This document shows positions 9,199 through 18,915 of a DNA stretch of 64,000 bases, piece by piece. Origin of the DNA: Pelagomonas calceolata. Lineage: Eukaryota > Sar > Pelagophyceae > Pelagomonadales > Pelagomonadaceae. How positions within the stretch are numbered: the stretch's first letter is position 1; each line of letters starts with the position of its first letter. The DNA lies in contig CAKKNE010000005.1 of the NCBI GenBank assembly GCA_918797485.1, forward strand, positions 930,001-994,000. The letters run 5' to 3'. The position numbers and the translations under genes are program-made. Under the pieces are notes generated by a model. That model worked only from the letters and a program-made list of their open reading frames with translations, had not been told where the DNA came from and made no database searches.

Positions 9199-9399
9199 GT
9201 GTTTGTATTATGTGCCGCTCGCGCTGTGGTTCGCGCGTTGGCGGCGCGCAGTGGCGAAACTGTTGACCTACGCCAATAAGCGCTCGTCAAATTTCGCTGG
9301 AGGTTTCAGCACGCGTTCAGCTATTTCTGGCGGCAGCGAGCAGACTGAGTTGCTATGACTGCGCGGCCAGAGCTTCGCGGCATCGATCTGGTCTGCTGC

Positions 9400-9421
9400 G
9401 CTAGTGTCTTACGCCGCTAGC
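9400..9421. promoter_or_regulatory. Promoter-type motif copy 4
   Basis: This copy reads GCTAGTGTCTTACGCCGCTA then GC, the reverse orientation. It lies 202 bp upstream of the FAN1 start and 48 bp past the stop of the next gene. Confidence 0.6.
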
Positions 9422-9468
9422 CCAGGTTCGGATCAAAACTTACACACTCCCACACGCTGCCGGGGCAA

Positions 9469-10356
9469 TCAAACCGCCACGCGGAAGAACACGTTGTGCA
9501 CCGCCGCGTTGCAGGAGTGCCGCCGGCAATCGACCTCGACGACGACGCGCGTGCTTCGCGCCAGCGGCAGGGGCGTCGCGAGCGTGTGCGTGACCGCGTA
9601 CACGGTCGTCCACTCCCCCGTTTCGTCCAGCGTCGCGTCGTCGGCCGCCTCGAAGCTGTCCGAGTCGACGGCCGCGCGCTTGCACCTGACGAGCGTGCTT
9701 CCGGGTCGAGCAACCGTCGCCGGCGAGGACTCGTACACGCGCAGCGTGGGCGCCTCGACGGGGAACAGCCAGCGCGACGAGAGGATCTCGACGCCCAGCA
9801 GCAGCCCCCCGGACGCCTCGTACTCGAAGCGTACGCACGCGCCCTCGTCGACGTAGAGCTGACGGCCCGTTGCTTCGATGTGCCTTATACCGCGCCACGG
9901 CGTGCTCAGCATATACCGCGCCGAGTAGAGCGAGAAACCCCCCAACTTCTGCGTCAGCCCCCGCGCCTCGGGCCACCGGACGCGCCAGTTATCTTCGCTA
10001 ACGACGTACTGGTCCCAGCTCCCGTACAGCGACGCGACGTCGACGAGGCCGTCGTCGAGCTGCAGATGCGTGTCCTCGGCGTCCTCGTCGTCCGCTAGCA
10101 CCGCTGTGATAGCTTTGAGCGCCCTGGCCTTGGGCAGGACGCGCTGCACATGGGCGCACCGCTCGCGCAGCCGGAACTGCGTGACGTCGCGGAGCGCATC
10201 TCGTAGTGAAGTGCAGGTCGCCCGCAGCGCTCGCAGACTTCCGGCGTCCGTGCCGCGCGCCAGCACAACGTCCACAATCGTCATGCTGGAGCAGGTGAGG
10301 ACGCTCCTGCGGCGCCAGCGGCGGCCGCTCGGCGGCGCGTTGCGTTTGGGCTGCAT
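9469..10356 (-). CDS. Hypothetical protein, possibly F-box-like
   Basis: This encodes 295 residues from ATG 10356; the longer frame begins with GTG. A basic N-terminus (MQPKRNAPPSGRRWRRR) precedes SMTIVDVVLARGTDAGSLRA and LRATCTSLRDALRDVT, a leucine spacing that resembles a weak F-box. The remaining 200 residues are rich in strands and aromatic residues (GGFSLYSARYMLSTPWRG, VRFEYEASGG, WLFPVEAPTLRVYES) and end in RHSCNAAVHNVFFRVAV, perhaps a galactose-binding or SPRY-like sandwich. I do not recognise the family. Confidence 0.5.
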   Translation of the reverse strand: MQPKRNAPPSGRRWRRRSVLTCSSMTIVDVVLARGTDAGSLRALRATCTSLRDALRDVTQFRLRERCAHVQRVLPKARALKAITAVLADDEDAEDTHLQLDDGLVDVASLYGSWDQYVVSEDNWRVRWPEARGLTQKLGGFSLYSARYMLSTPWRGIRHIEATGRQLYVDEGACVRFEYEASGGLLLGVEILSSRWLFPVEAPTLRVYESSPATVARPGSTLVRCKRAAVDSDSFEAADDATLDETGEWTTVYAVTHTLATPLPLARSTRVVVEVDCRRHSCNAAVHNVFFRVAV

Positions 10357-10704
10357 CACGGCTATTTGCGCCGTCGGCCCGGTCTGACCGCTTGTAAAGG
10401 GTGACACGTGTTACGGGCGTGCCTATATGATCTATGCGACTGGCTAAGGCCAACAACGCCTCGATTTTGCTCTGAGTGCACAGGTTTTTCAAGCCGTCAA
10501 AAACGCCGAGCGCGGCCTCACGCCAATTACCATTGTTCATACATCACTAGTGGAGTCATTCTGACCTCTGGTACAGCGCTGCGCCATTGGTGAGGAGCTT
10601 CCTCACCACCACTGCCCGCATCTCCCGAGACACCACTGCTACTCGACGTCAGACGGAGTACAGCAGCGCTCGCGTGGGCACCTTTGGGGATTGCATAATT
10701 AACT
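10357..10704. other. Divergent intergenic region
   Basis: This 348-bp gap lies between the hypothetical gene (minus) and the Rieske gene (plus). Only an ACTAGT word near 10547 recalls the promoter motif; no full copy was seen and no gene. Confidence 0.35.
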
Positions 10705-11208
10705 ATGGCCGCCCAAGCGCTCAGCGCAGAGACAAATGAAAGCGCATTCGTCGACGCCTGCGCGCTCGCGGACGTCGACGACGCCGCCGCGCGACACAGA
10801 GGCCTCGAGGTCAACGTCGGCGGCGTCTCGCTGAGCTTCTACCGCGCGCGCGACGGGACGGTCACGTGCGTCGAGACCGCGTGCCCGCACGCCGGCCACC
10901 GCTTGTGCGACGGCTACGCCGCGGACCCGGGCGACATCGAGGATTTGTTGCCGGGAACTGGCGTCCTGGCGACCTGTCCTGCCCATAGTTACGTCTACGA
11001 CACGAAGTCGGGCGTGTGCCTGGCGTCCTTCGGCGCCGGCGCGGGCCGCTGCGTCGTGCGAGCGACGCGGATCGACGACGACCGCGTGCTTGTGTCGGCC
11101 GAAGCCTCGCCGGAGACACCACCCTTGGCCTTGCCGAAGGAACGGAGCAACGCGATCGGCATGCGCTGCGTCGAGCTCGCGCTCGACGAGAAGTTCGGCA
11201 GCGCCTAG
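10705..11208 (+). CDS. Soluble Rieske-type [2Fe-2S] protein
   Basis: This encodes 167 residues from ATG 10705. The two cluster-binding boxes are CPHAGH (about residues 62-67) and CPAHSYVYD (about 96-104), matching CxH...CxxH, so two cysteines and two histidines can bind a Rieske 2Fe-2S cluster. There is no signal peptide or membrane segment. The short length suggests a ferredoxin-like or nitrite-reductase-small-subunit-like electron carrier rather than an oxygenase. The C-terminal 35 residues (ASPETPPLALPKERSNAIGM) are poorly conserved. Its redox partner cannot be told from the neighbours. Confidence 0.75.
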   Translation: MAAQALSAETNESAFVDACALADVDDAAARHRGLEVNVGGVSLSFYRARDGTVTCVETACPHAGHRLCDGYAADPGDIEDLLPGTGVLATCPAHSYVYDTKSGVCLASFGAGAGRCVVRATRIDDDRVLVSAEASPETPPLALPKERSNAIGMRCVELALDEKFGSA

Positions 11209-11389
11209 CCACCCGGCCGGCCTCATACGCCGCCGCCCCGAGTGTGAGGTCGGGAGGCGACGACGGCGAGGGGGGAGCAGGCCGGACGCCGCACGCCCAG
11301 GGCCGCCGCGGGGGAGCGATGTTTGTTGTACTAATACCGGTTGTGACGAATCCTTAGGCGAGGGCGCGACGACGTGGGGGAGGGGAATT

Positions 11390-13143
11390 TCAGAGCACGC
11401 TCGACGCGTGGAAGAAGCGCATCGCCATGTTCTTCTCGTCGGCGACGCGGTACGAGTGCAGCGCGAGCAGCACGTCGTCGCCGCCGGCGACGATGCCGAG
11501 CGACGCGGCGTACTTCGTGCCCTCGGCGACCATCTTCGTCTCGTCTTTGCCACTTTGGTGCGCGTAGCCGTACTCCGTGCAGTCCGGTAAGCACAAAGGT
11601 TTGCAGCCCGGGACGACGGCCTGCGCGTATCTTGCTACTGCGGCGTCCGAGGTCACCACGATCAACGGCACGCTCAGCTTGTACTTGGCAAACAATTGGG
11701 CCGTCGCGCCCGTTTTGGCGAGGACGACGACAGCCGAAGCTCTGGCATCGCGAGCCGCCTGGACCGCCGCCGCCACGGTAGCCTCGACCACGCTAAACTG
11801 GCCCTTCTTCCGCGCCAGCGCTAATTCGGTTTCATAAGCCTTCGTGTACTCTAATTCGTGCTCCGCCTCGACGCACGTCCGCGCCATGATGGCCACGGCC
11901 TCCTTGGGGAAGTTGCCGCCCGCCGTCTCGCCACTGAGCATGACCGCGTCGGCTCCATCTAACACCGCATTGGCCACATCCGAACACTCGGCGCGCGTCG
12001 GTCTCGGGTTACTGGTCATGGACTCGAGCATCTGCGTCGCCACAATCACAGGCTTGCCCTGGGCGTTGCAGATCTGGATCATCTTCTTCTGTTCTCTGAA
12101 GACGCGCTCCGGGGGGATCTCCATGCCCAGGTCGCCGCGCGCGACCATGACGGCGTCCGTCTCCCGACAGATGCTCTCAAAGTTCTCCAGACCTTCTTGG
12201 TTTTCAATCTTCGAGATGATCTTGACGCGCTTGCCGCCCCCATCATCTAGGACCTTGCGGATCGTGCGCACGTCGTCGGCACTTTGCACGAAGGACGCAG
12301 CGACAAAATCCACGGGCTGCTTGCACGCGAACTCCTCCAGATCCCGCGTGTCCTTCTCCTGGAGCACCGGTAGATCGACGACGACGCCCGGCAGGTTCAT
12401 GTTCTTGCGCTCGCCTATCGCGCAATCATTCAAGACCGTGCAGGCCACCTCCGTGTCATTTATGATGGACGAGACTTCGAGCACTAACGACCCGTCGGCG
12501 CAGAGGATCTGCGAGCCGGGCTTGACGCTCGATGATAGCTTCTTGTACGTGCAGCCGAGCTTCTCGCCCGTCGACTTGTGGTCGTAGTCCGTCGTTAAAA
12601 TGAGCGTAGAGCCTTTGGTGAGCTTCAGCTTGTCACCGACAGAGGCATCGAAGAAGCCCGTGCGGATCTCGGGGCCCTTCGTGTCGAGCATGATCGCGCA
12701 GTGGACACCCGGGCGCTTGGCCAGAGCCTGCTTCAACCGCTCGATCGTGCCCGCGTGGGCGGCGTGGTCGCCGTGGCTGAAGTTTAATCGGGCGACGTTC
12801 ATGCCCTCGTCGAGGAGGACACCGAGCATCTCGACGGACCTGTGTTTGTAGGATGTCGGTCGCGGCGATGGCGTGTGCGCGCGAGCGTGTGCGGCGGCGT
12901 CGGTCGCGGCGGCGATGGCGTGCGTGCGCTGTGCGCGCGTGCGGTCGCAGGGGCGGGCTGCCCCTTCTTCCGACGCGCGAGCGGCCGGTGGCACGCGTCA
13001 TTGCGTGCGCCCGCAGTGGTTGCCGGATTCCTATGGGGGACGCTGGCTATGCACCAGGAAGCCGGGCCCAGCGTGCAGATGATGCGCGTGCGCTTCTGCT
13101 TGGAGGCGGCCGAGAAACCTTCATATCCCGCGGCGTACGGCAT
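11390..13143 (-). CDS. PK: Pyruvate kinase, one intron
   Basis: The exons are 13143-13055 and 12839-11390, splicing GPASW | SVEML and giving about 512 residues. The enzyme converts phosphoenolpyruvate and ADP to pyruvate and ATP. Family landmarks are TRIICTLGPAS, GMNVARLNFSHG, DTKGPEIRTGFF, KIISKIENQEGLENF with the catalytic lysine, VARGDLGMEIP, the MLESMTSNPRPTRAE signature and the DAVMLSGETAGG loop. No targeting peptide is visible from the chosen start MPYAAGYEGFSAASK, which favours the cytosol; a more upstream start at 13224 is not ATG. The C-terminal regulatory domain ends FFHASSVL. Confidence 0.93.
12840..13054 (-). mobile_element. Intron of pyruvate kinase, probably introner-derived
   Basis: This is a 215-nt intron GTGCATAG...AACACAG. 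It carries two tandem-like copies of GCGGCGATGGCGTG, related to the introner core, and is very rich in GTGTGCGCGC. No terminal repeat or target duplication could be confirmed. Confidence 0.45.
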
Positions 13144-13618
13144 TTTGGCAATGCGTATGTGGTCTTTTGTGGTCCTCTTTATCCTACGTTGTGTGGCCTC
13201 GCCATATGATGGTCCGACGGGCAACGTTAGCCCGTGGAGTCGTCCCCGGGCCTGCTCGATGGGTCGGCGGGCGGCGCGACGGGCTCGGGGAGGCGCCCCT
13301 TCGCTTGTTGGGGGGGCTGCCCCCTTGCCCAGGGAGCGGCGCCTGCCGAGCCATCCCCGGCGGGCGTCTATTGTTACGTTGCTAGGACTAGTTGGCGGCC
13401 CTGGGGGGACAGGTGCCGCACTTCACCGATCAAGTGCTAGCGGCCTGTAAAGGCACTAGCAAGCTCGGCTGCAGTCTGGTTTTGCACCAGCACTGGGCTA
13501 AAGTAGCTCTAAGCAGAGTGCAGATTCTTAATTGTGCTATTTCTAGGGCTAGTGCAGCCTTCAGTGCAGCAGCCTGCGCGAGAGAGCTGCGCAGATAGTC
13601 TACACCGCCGTGAGAGCC
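13144..13618. other. Divergent intergenic region with dispersed repeat and promoter motif
   Basis: This 475-bp gap holds a G/C-rich stretch with GGGGGGGCTGCCCCC near 13307. The dispersed repeat follows at 13369-13390 in reverse orientation (TATTGTTACGTTGCTAGGAC), then motif copy 5 at 13437-13460. No gene was seen. Confidence 0.5.
13437..13460. promoter_or_regulatory. Promoter-type motif copy 5
   Basis: This copy reads GCTAGCGGCCTGTAAAGGCA then CTAGC. It lies between pyruvate kinase (minus, 294 bp) and the HAD hydrolase (plus, 159 bp). Confidence 0.55.
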
Positions 13619-14494
13619 ATGAGCTCAATGCACGCATGCGTGCTCCTCGCGCTGCTGCAGCGCACAAGCGGCCTGCGACCCGTGCGCGCCATCTCGTTGG
13701 ACATCACGGGCACCCTCGTCACGCACAAAGGCTCAGTGGTGCAGCATTACGTCGACGCCGCGGTCTGGGCGCGGTTGAATGATCCTCCTTCGGTAGACGA
13801 GATGAAGCCAGCGTTTAAGCAGGCCTACAAGGAGCGTTGTTTGGAGAGCCCGTGCTTCGGCGGCGCCGAGGGCATTAGTGGCCGCGACTGGTGGCGCGGC
13901 ACCGCGCGCCGCGTGATGGAGTTGTGTGGAAGGTCGTACGCGGAGGAGGACTTCGACCGCTGGTTCCGCCGCGTCTACCAGCACTTCGGCTCGCCCAAGG
14001 GCTACGAGGTGCTGCCCGACGCGGCCGTATTCCTCGACAAAATCTCCGACGTGTACCTCCTCGGCATCTGTAGCAATACGCCGAACCGCCACTCGGCCTC
14101 GGTGCTGCCGATGTTGGGCATACACGAGCGGTTCAAGTTCTTCGCATCGTCGCAGGACGTAGGCCACGAGAAGCCGGATCCGGAAATCTTCGAGGACGCC
14201 TTCCGGCAAGCCAAGTTTTGGCTGCCCGATCTGAAGCGCGACGAGGTGTTACATGTTGGTGATTCGCTCGCGTGTGATTTCTGTGGCGCGCGTGCGTTCG
14301 GTTTTCAGGCGTTGCTGTTGGATCGATCCGGCAACGAGAAAGTGGTCGCCTACCAGGACTGGGTGCAGGCGCCGGACTACGAGGGCAAGTCCGCGGCCGA
14401 CATCGAGAACGGCACGGTCCGAAGCCTCGCGGACGTCGTGGCGCTCGTCGAGATCTCGAACGCGGAGCCGGGGGCGTTTATCAGGGTAATGTAG
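13619..14494 (+). CDS. HAD-superfamily hydrolase (HDHD3-like)
   Basis: This encodes 291 residues from ATG 13619. MSSMHACVLLALLQRTSGLR is a signal or transit peptide. HAD motifs are: I, ISLDITGTLV, with the nucleophile Asp but Thr at the usual second Asp; II, LGICSNTPN; III, the lysine in HEKPDPEIFEDAF; and IV, VLHVGDSLACDFCGARAFG. The helical cap follows motif I. The closest relatives by pattern are HDHD3 and predicted 2-haloacid dehalogenase-like phosphatases, which commonly vary in motif I. The substrate is unknown. The gene converges with the kinase at 14584. Confidence 0.8.
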   Translation: MSSMHACVLLALLQRTSGLRPVRAISLDITGTLVTHKGSVVQHYVDAAVWARLNDPPSVDEMKPAFKQAYKERCLESPCFGGAEGISGRDWWRGTARRVMELCGRSYAEEDFDRWFRRVYQHFGSPKGYEVLPDAAVFLDKISDVYLLGICSNTPNRHSASVLPMLGIHERFKFFASSQDVGHEKPDPEIFEDAFRQAKFWLPDLKRDEVLHVGDSLACDFCGARAFGFQALLLDRSGNEKVVAYQDWVQAPDYEGKSAADIENGTVRSLADVVALVEISNAEPGAFIRVM

Positions 14495-14583
14495 TAGTTG
14501 TGTGAACAGAACAATCTTGTTACGCATCCCACGGCGCTATGCCCTGGCACGCGCATTCCTCCTCCCATTCTCCCTGCCACTTC

Positions 14584-15545
14584 TCAACCTGCTCCATGCT
14601 CGGGAGGACGAAGCCATCGCCGTCGACCAGCGGGGGACGTGGCGGTCTGGGGCGGCGACGGCGGCGGCCTGGGCCAGGTGTCGCGCCTCTCGAGCCCGTT
14701 CGTAAAGACCGTCCGGCCCGTCGCCGGGTCCGTCTCGCTGCGCCACGGCGCCGCCTTGATGCCTAGAGCCCTTTCGACGGCTGCCACGGTTTTCGGCGAA
14801 GGCGCCTTCTTGTGCGACTTGCAGGCCGCGCGCACGGCGTCGACATCGACGGACGCGCCGGCGCCGCGCAGCTTGCCCACGGCCCAGGCTTGGGTGAGGT
14901 ACTGCGCGAGGCCCGTCACGTTCGAGGGCTTGGCCGACTCCTGGCACCGCTCGAAGTCGAGGAGCGTGCTCCGGCCTTCTCGCGAGACGATGACGTGCTT
15001 CTGGCAGCGGTTCATCTCCCGCTTGTCTATTCCCTGTTGATCGAGCCGCGCGCACTGGCCGAGCAAGTCCCGCAGGGCTTTGAAGAGGACGCCCGGAGGC
15101 ACGGCGCCGTCCAGCGCCTCGCCGATGCTCGGGCCCTCGACGTACTCCATGGCCACGCAATCTTTCCATTCGTAAGATACTAACGAGGCGCCGATGCCCA
15201 GTTCGTTGCACCTGCGCAGCCACCGCTCCTCCTGCCTCGCCCCGCCTCCCCTGCAAACCTTGATCGCGACGCGGCCGGTGCGGCCCGCACACGAATAATT
15301 CGCTACGTAGACGACGCCCTTGTGCCCTCTGGCCAAAAACCGGAAGTCGCGCAGCTCCATCCGGGGGGTGTCATCATCCGAGGGAACGCTGTCGACGTCG
15401 CGCGCGAAGAGACTCTCCAGCAGCCGCAGGTCGGCGGCGTCGATGGCTTGCGTCGACGGATTGGGCGCCGCGCGTCGTCGCTTCGCGCGCTGGGCATTGG
15501 TGTCGTCGCCGTCGCCGTCGCTCGGCGCGCTGCAGCGCTCTGCCA
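14584..15545 (-). CDS. Archaeal-type predicted Ser/Thr kinase with WW-like tail
   Basis: This encodes 320 residues from ATG 15545. A nuclear-type basic stretch (QRAKRRRAAPNPS) precedes a compact kinase-like fold: LARGHKGVVYVANYS, VAIKVCRGGG with the ATP lysine, GIGASLVSYEWKDCVAMEYV, GQCARLDQQGIDKREMNRCQ and STLLDFERC...NVTGLAQYL. This pattern (no HRD, KHxxV after the loop, DFE instead of DFG) matches the small predicted kinases of COG2112, otherwise archaeal and bacterial. The last 50 residues, PWRSETDPATGRTVFTNGLE followed by TWPRPP, look like a degenerate WW domain. Prokaryotic origin by transfer is possible but not shown. Confidence 0.65.
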
Positions 15546-15693
15546 TTTTGTAGAGGTGGTCTCTAGCGCTGCTGGATCGATCCCGCGTCGCGCGTCGTTC
15601 AGCTCTATTGTGTGCCGATGTAATCCAGAGAGATTGGGCTCTGGGGCTCGTGATCTCGCTCGCTAGCTCGCACACAAGCTTTATTTCTTTCGT

Positions 15694-15717
15694 TCTAGCT
15701 GCAGTAAGGTACTAGCA
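15694..15717. promoter_or_regulatory. Promoter-type motif copy 6 (diverged)
   Basis: CTAGCTGCAGTAAGGTACTA then GC keeps the CTAGC...TAAG..ACTAG frame. It lies 149 bp from the kinase start and 113 bp from the next gene's start. Confidence 0.4.
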
Positions 15718-15829
15718 AAGCTGGGACGACGCGAAACGCGTGCGCTGCACGCCATCGTCGCGAGCCGTCGCATACTGAGCAGCCAGCAACACCTCCAGGC
15801 CCCATGCGCCACGAATAACGCTGCCCGGC

Positions 15830-17107
15830 ATGCGCCTCGGGCTGCTGCTGGCCGCCACAGCGTGGGCCTGGTCCCCCCTGCGCCTACAAGACCAATACCT
15901 CGCCTGCGCGTCCCGGAAACTGCCGAAGTTTGAGGTGTTCACGTCCTTCCGCAGCATATCCAATAAGCAAGGGGACCACTCGTTATTCGCGCGCGACTTT
16001 TATAACACGTTTTTGAGCTATTGGCCGCCCGAGCACCGGTTGGTCGTCCTGCACGAGAATGATCAGAGGACGGCGCGGCCCGTCCAGCGGCTCGTGCAAT
16101 GTTTGCAGAGGGCGACATGTTTATCAAAACCGGTGGCCCGGCCCTTCGACCTTTCAGCACTGATAGCGGAACATAAAGTAGCCGACACCTCCCACGAGGT
16201 CAACGCGAACTTCACGTCGATCGACGACGTCCAGATGCAGGCCTGGAAGTACGTCCTGGATTGGCATTCCGAGGCTGAGTTACTAGGAGTCTTGGATGAC
16301 GATGCTTGCTTGTTGGATCATGTCATCAGAGGTGATCTAATGACCTGCTCTGACAAAATTATTGTCAGAGGCGTCCGCTTCGAGCGACGACCCATAAAGA
16401 CGAAGCACGAGACGTCGAACAGTTTCCTGGGCATTTCTTCAGACGTGAATTTCATGGTCGACTTTCCCGTCGTCTTCTGGCGAGGACATTTGGAGGCTTT
16501 TAGGAGGCACGTCGTGCGCCACGTGCTGCAGGAGGACTACTCTCCACAAAATTGGTGGCGCGCCGTCTCCCAACTGCTGAAGAAAGGCTGGCGGCCGAGC
16601 GAGTACTCGAATCTGATGGGCTTCGCGCTGATGAGTGAAGAGTGGCGCGCCCGCTACGACTTCCAGGTCGTGCCGAACCATCAAAGGCCGGTCATGGGCG
16701 TCGCGTCGCACAAGCTCGGGACGTGTAGCATTCCACAAAAGACGCTGCGGGACCGCGACGCTGACGATTTTGTCCGAGCGACTTTTGACAAGTGGCTCTA
16801 TCCCCGCGATGCCGCGCCCTACGTCACGGACGCGAAGCCTGGTTTATTAGCGGAGAACGACTGGAACGGGAGGGTCGATCAGAGTTGGTCGACCTACGAA
16901 AGACGCGTGCGCGACTCGCCTTCGTTTTTACGTTTTTTGACGTTGAGGCAGAAGGCGCTCCTCGCCCACGCGTCGGGGCGCAACGTGTCATTGAGGGAGG
17001 CGTGCGGCATGGAGATTCACGCGACGTGGGCGCGGTGCTTCGAGGACGTGCGGACGCCCGTTGGGAAAGTGTGGGGGGGACCTTTGGTGTATCGGCCGGC
17101 GGCGTAA
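15830..17107 (+). CDS. Secreted/luminal protein, possible glycosyltransferase
   Basis: This encodes 425 residues. MRLGLLLAATAWAWSPL is a signal peptide. The middle has features of a GT-A fold: KFEVFTSFRSISNKQGDHSL (strand and donor loop), LVVLHENDQ, VQMQAWKYVLDWHSEAELLG, then VLDDDACLLDHVI as a DxD-type metal motif at about residues 155-160. The HYDROPHOBIC/W-rich C-terminal half (NWWRAVSQLLKKGWRPSEYS) has no homologue I can name. Golgi glycosylation is inference from the signal peptide and DDD. A five-codon upstream ORF (15804-15818, ATG CGC CAC GAA TAA) precedes the start. Confidence 0.5.
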   Translation: MRLGLLLAATAWAWSPLRLQDQYLACASRKLPKFEVFTSFRSISNKQGDHSLFARDFYNTFLSYWPPEHRLVVLHENDQRTARPVQRLVQCLQRATCLSKPVARPFDLSALIAEHKVADTSHEVNANFTSIDDVQMQAWKYVLDWHSEAELLGVLDDDACLLDHVIRGDLMTCSDKIIVRGVRFERRPIKTKHETSNSFLGISSDVNFMVDFPVVFWRGHLEAFRRHVVRHVLQEDYSPQNWWRAVSQLLKKGWRPSEYSNLMGFALMSEEWRARYDFQVVPNHQRPVMGVASHKLGTCSIPQKTLRDRDADDFVRATFDKWLYPRDAAPYVTDAKPGLLAENDWNGRVDQSWSTYERRVRDSPSFLRFLTLRQKALLAHASGRNVSLREACGMEIHATWARCFEDVRTPVGKVWGGPLVYRPAA

Positions 17108-17221
17108 GTTCCCTGTGTTGTCTATCTGCGGCTCATCGATGGCGTCGCCCCCACGACGTCGACGCGCAACGGTACGCGCAACAGTCGCTGTCGCGGTCAC
17201 TGTCTTTTTTATTTTTTCAAG

Positions 17222-18422
17222 TTAGGCGCCTACGAGCTCGCGGGACCGGTCCCAGAGCCGCGCCGCGAGGGCTTCGTCCTGGCCCTCGGGGCTGATCAAG
17301 CCGTCGTCGAAGCCCTCCGCGTACGTCGCGGCCTTTGAGCCCGTCTCGGCGGAGAGGTATGCGCCGCGCGGCACGTCGTCGGACGTGGCCACGTAGGCGA
17401 GGCGCTCGCCGCCGACGTCGATCGGCACCGCGAAGCCGGCGAGCCCCGCGAAGAACGCGAAGGCCGTCGCGCCGAAGAAGTTGTCTTCCCGCGGCGCGCG
17501 AAACAATCCCGAGGTCGGGATGAAGCCGGGGTTGAGCGACCGCACGTCCACATTTGGCAGGCGCTTCTTCGCCTCGCGGCAGAAGAGGACGTTACATAAT
17601 TTCGAGTCTTTGTAGACCTTGGAGCCGTCGTAGGCCACGGCGCCTGTGGAAATCAACCAGTGAGCTAGGTTATCCTCTACGCAGTCGAGCCGGCGCGGTC
17701 ACGGAGACAACGTCGCGTCGATGGCGTGGAACCTCCACGCCATCGAGCCGACGCGGTCACGGAGACAACGTCGCGTCGATGGCGTGAAAACTCCACACCA
17801 TCGAGCAGACGCAGTCGCGACGAGGTGGGGCGCCTGAAATTTGATTTCCACGCAGCGCGGCGCCGTCGACCATCGTCGGCCCGCCTGTCGTCAACGGTCC
17901 AAGGCCGCTCAAATCCCCCAGCGTCGCGCCGCCCTTGCCGCCGACGGCGCCGCCGGGCTGCTCGGGATCGTGGACCGACGACGCCGTCACGACTATCCTA
18001 GAGACTTTTGGGGCTAGCAAGTTGGCCAGAAGGAAATGCCCTAGGTGGTTCGTGCCGATGCAGCTTTCGAAGCCATCTGCGGTTTTGTCCGGGGCCTCGG
18101 CCTTTGTGCTGGGGGCGATGCCCGCGTTCAAACATAGAACGTCGAGCTCCTTGCCCGCGAGCTCGTCGGCAAACGCGCGCACCGACGCGAGCGACGCGAG
18201 GTCGCAGACCATGGGCACGCCGCCGCCGGCCTGTTGGGCCGCCTCGGCGGAGCGCGCGCTATTCCGGTTTAAGTGGTAGACCGTATGACCATCCCTGATC
18301 AGCCGTTTGGCTGCGTCCAGCCCTATCCCTTGGGAGGTGCCGGTGATGGCGATGTGGAGGGCCGCAGCGCTGGAGAAAAGTACCGTGGCGAGCGAAGCGG
18401 TGATTCTGGGTGACATGCGCAT
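17222..18422 (-). CDS. Short-chain dehydrogenase/reductase (POR/retinol dehydrogenase-like)
   Basis: The exons are 18422-17864 (or 17852) and 17643-17222, giving 326 or 330 residues. The difference is a choice between a GC donor in the target duplication and a GT donor 12 nt later. MRMSPRITASLATVLFSSAA is a signal peptide. SDR motifs are the NAD(P) loop ITGTSQGIGLDAAKRLI, DLASLASVRAF, LCLNAGIAP, NHLGHFLL and the catalytic YKDSKLCN, as in protochlorophyllide reductase-like and WW-oxidoreductase-like SDRs. The C-terminal part (PGFIPTSGLFR) also fits that group. Probably a plastid or ER reductase; its substrate is unknown. Confidence 0.85.
17636..17863. mobile_element. Introner element with target duplication (SDR intron), internally duplicated
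   Basis: The element spans 17644-17855 (212 bp). On the minus strand its ends are CTGCGTGGAAATCAA and TTGATTTCCACAG. It is flanked by GCGCCGCG (17856-17863) and GCGCCGTG (17636-17643), 7 of 8. The core GCGGTCACGGAGACAACGTC-GCGTCGATGGCGTG is present twice in tandem (about 17694-17750 and 17752-17810), each half containing a GGCGTGG/CCACGCC hairpin. Confidence 0.85.
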
Positions 18423-18915
18423 CGCGTAGCTTGCCGATGGGGCCGATGGGGCCGCGCAATCAAGCAAGCAATCCCCTCAGCTGGAGAGCATCTCCCTGCG
18501 CGCCGGGTCCCCAAAACGGCAAATGGCACCTTTCTCCGAGCTCACGGAGGGCTGGCGAGGCGGCGCAGAGGCCTTGAAAAAATCTCCAACCAAAAAACAG
18601 AAGCTCGATCATCGCCCTGCTGGCCGCTATTTTGGACGCGCGGCCGCTTCGTTTTACAGCTTTAGGTGTTTGTAGCACCTATTACAACCCCCTCGGTGTG
18701 CCGCACAAGCGAGCGCGCTTACGGAGGCGATCGCGGGGTGATACTGGCCACCAGCTGCCTGAGTCCGGAAGTCCTTAAACGGCCGTCGCGCCGCAGTATT
18801 CCGCGCGGAAGCCGTCGGGCGACCGTCCCCGCACCCGCGCTGCCCCGCGCGGCGCTGCGCACACGCGAATAACCGCCGTTCGAAGCCGCCGGCCGGCCGC
18901 CGGCACGAGGCAAGC
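18423..18915. other. Divergent intergenic region without the promoter motif
   Basis: This 493-bp gap lies between the SDR and the heat-shock factor genes. It shows a short hairpin TAGGTGTTTGTAGCACCTA near 18662-18680 and a tandem GCCGATGGG at 18432-18450. No gene and no GCTAGCG motif were seen. Confidence 0.4.

Noticed and set aside
6958-9279. Long plus-strand reading frames opposite the FAN1 gene (for example 405 and 348 codons)
   Set aside because: They are Arg/Ala/Gly-rich shadows of a GC-rich coding strand with no family motifs; the minus-strand frame has clear FAN1 and UBA signatures.
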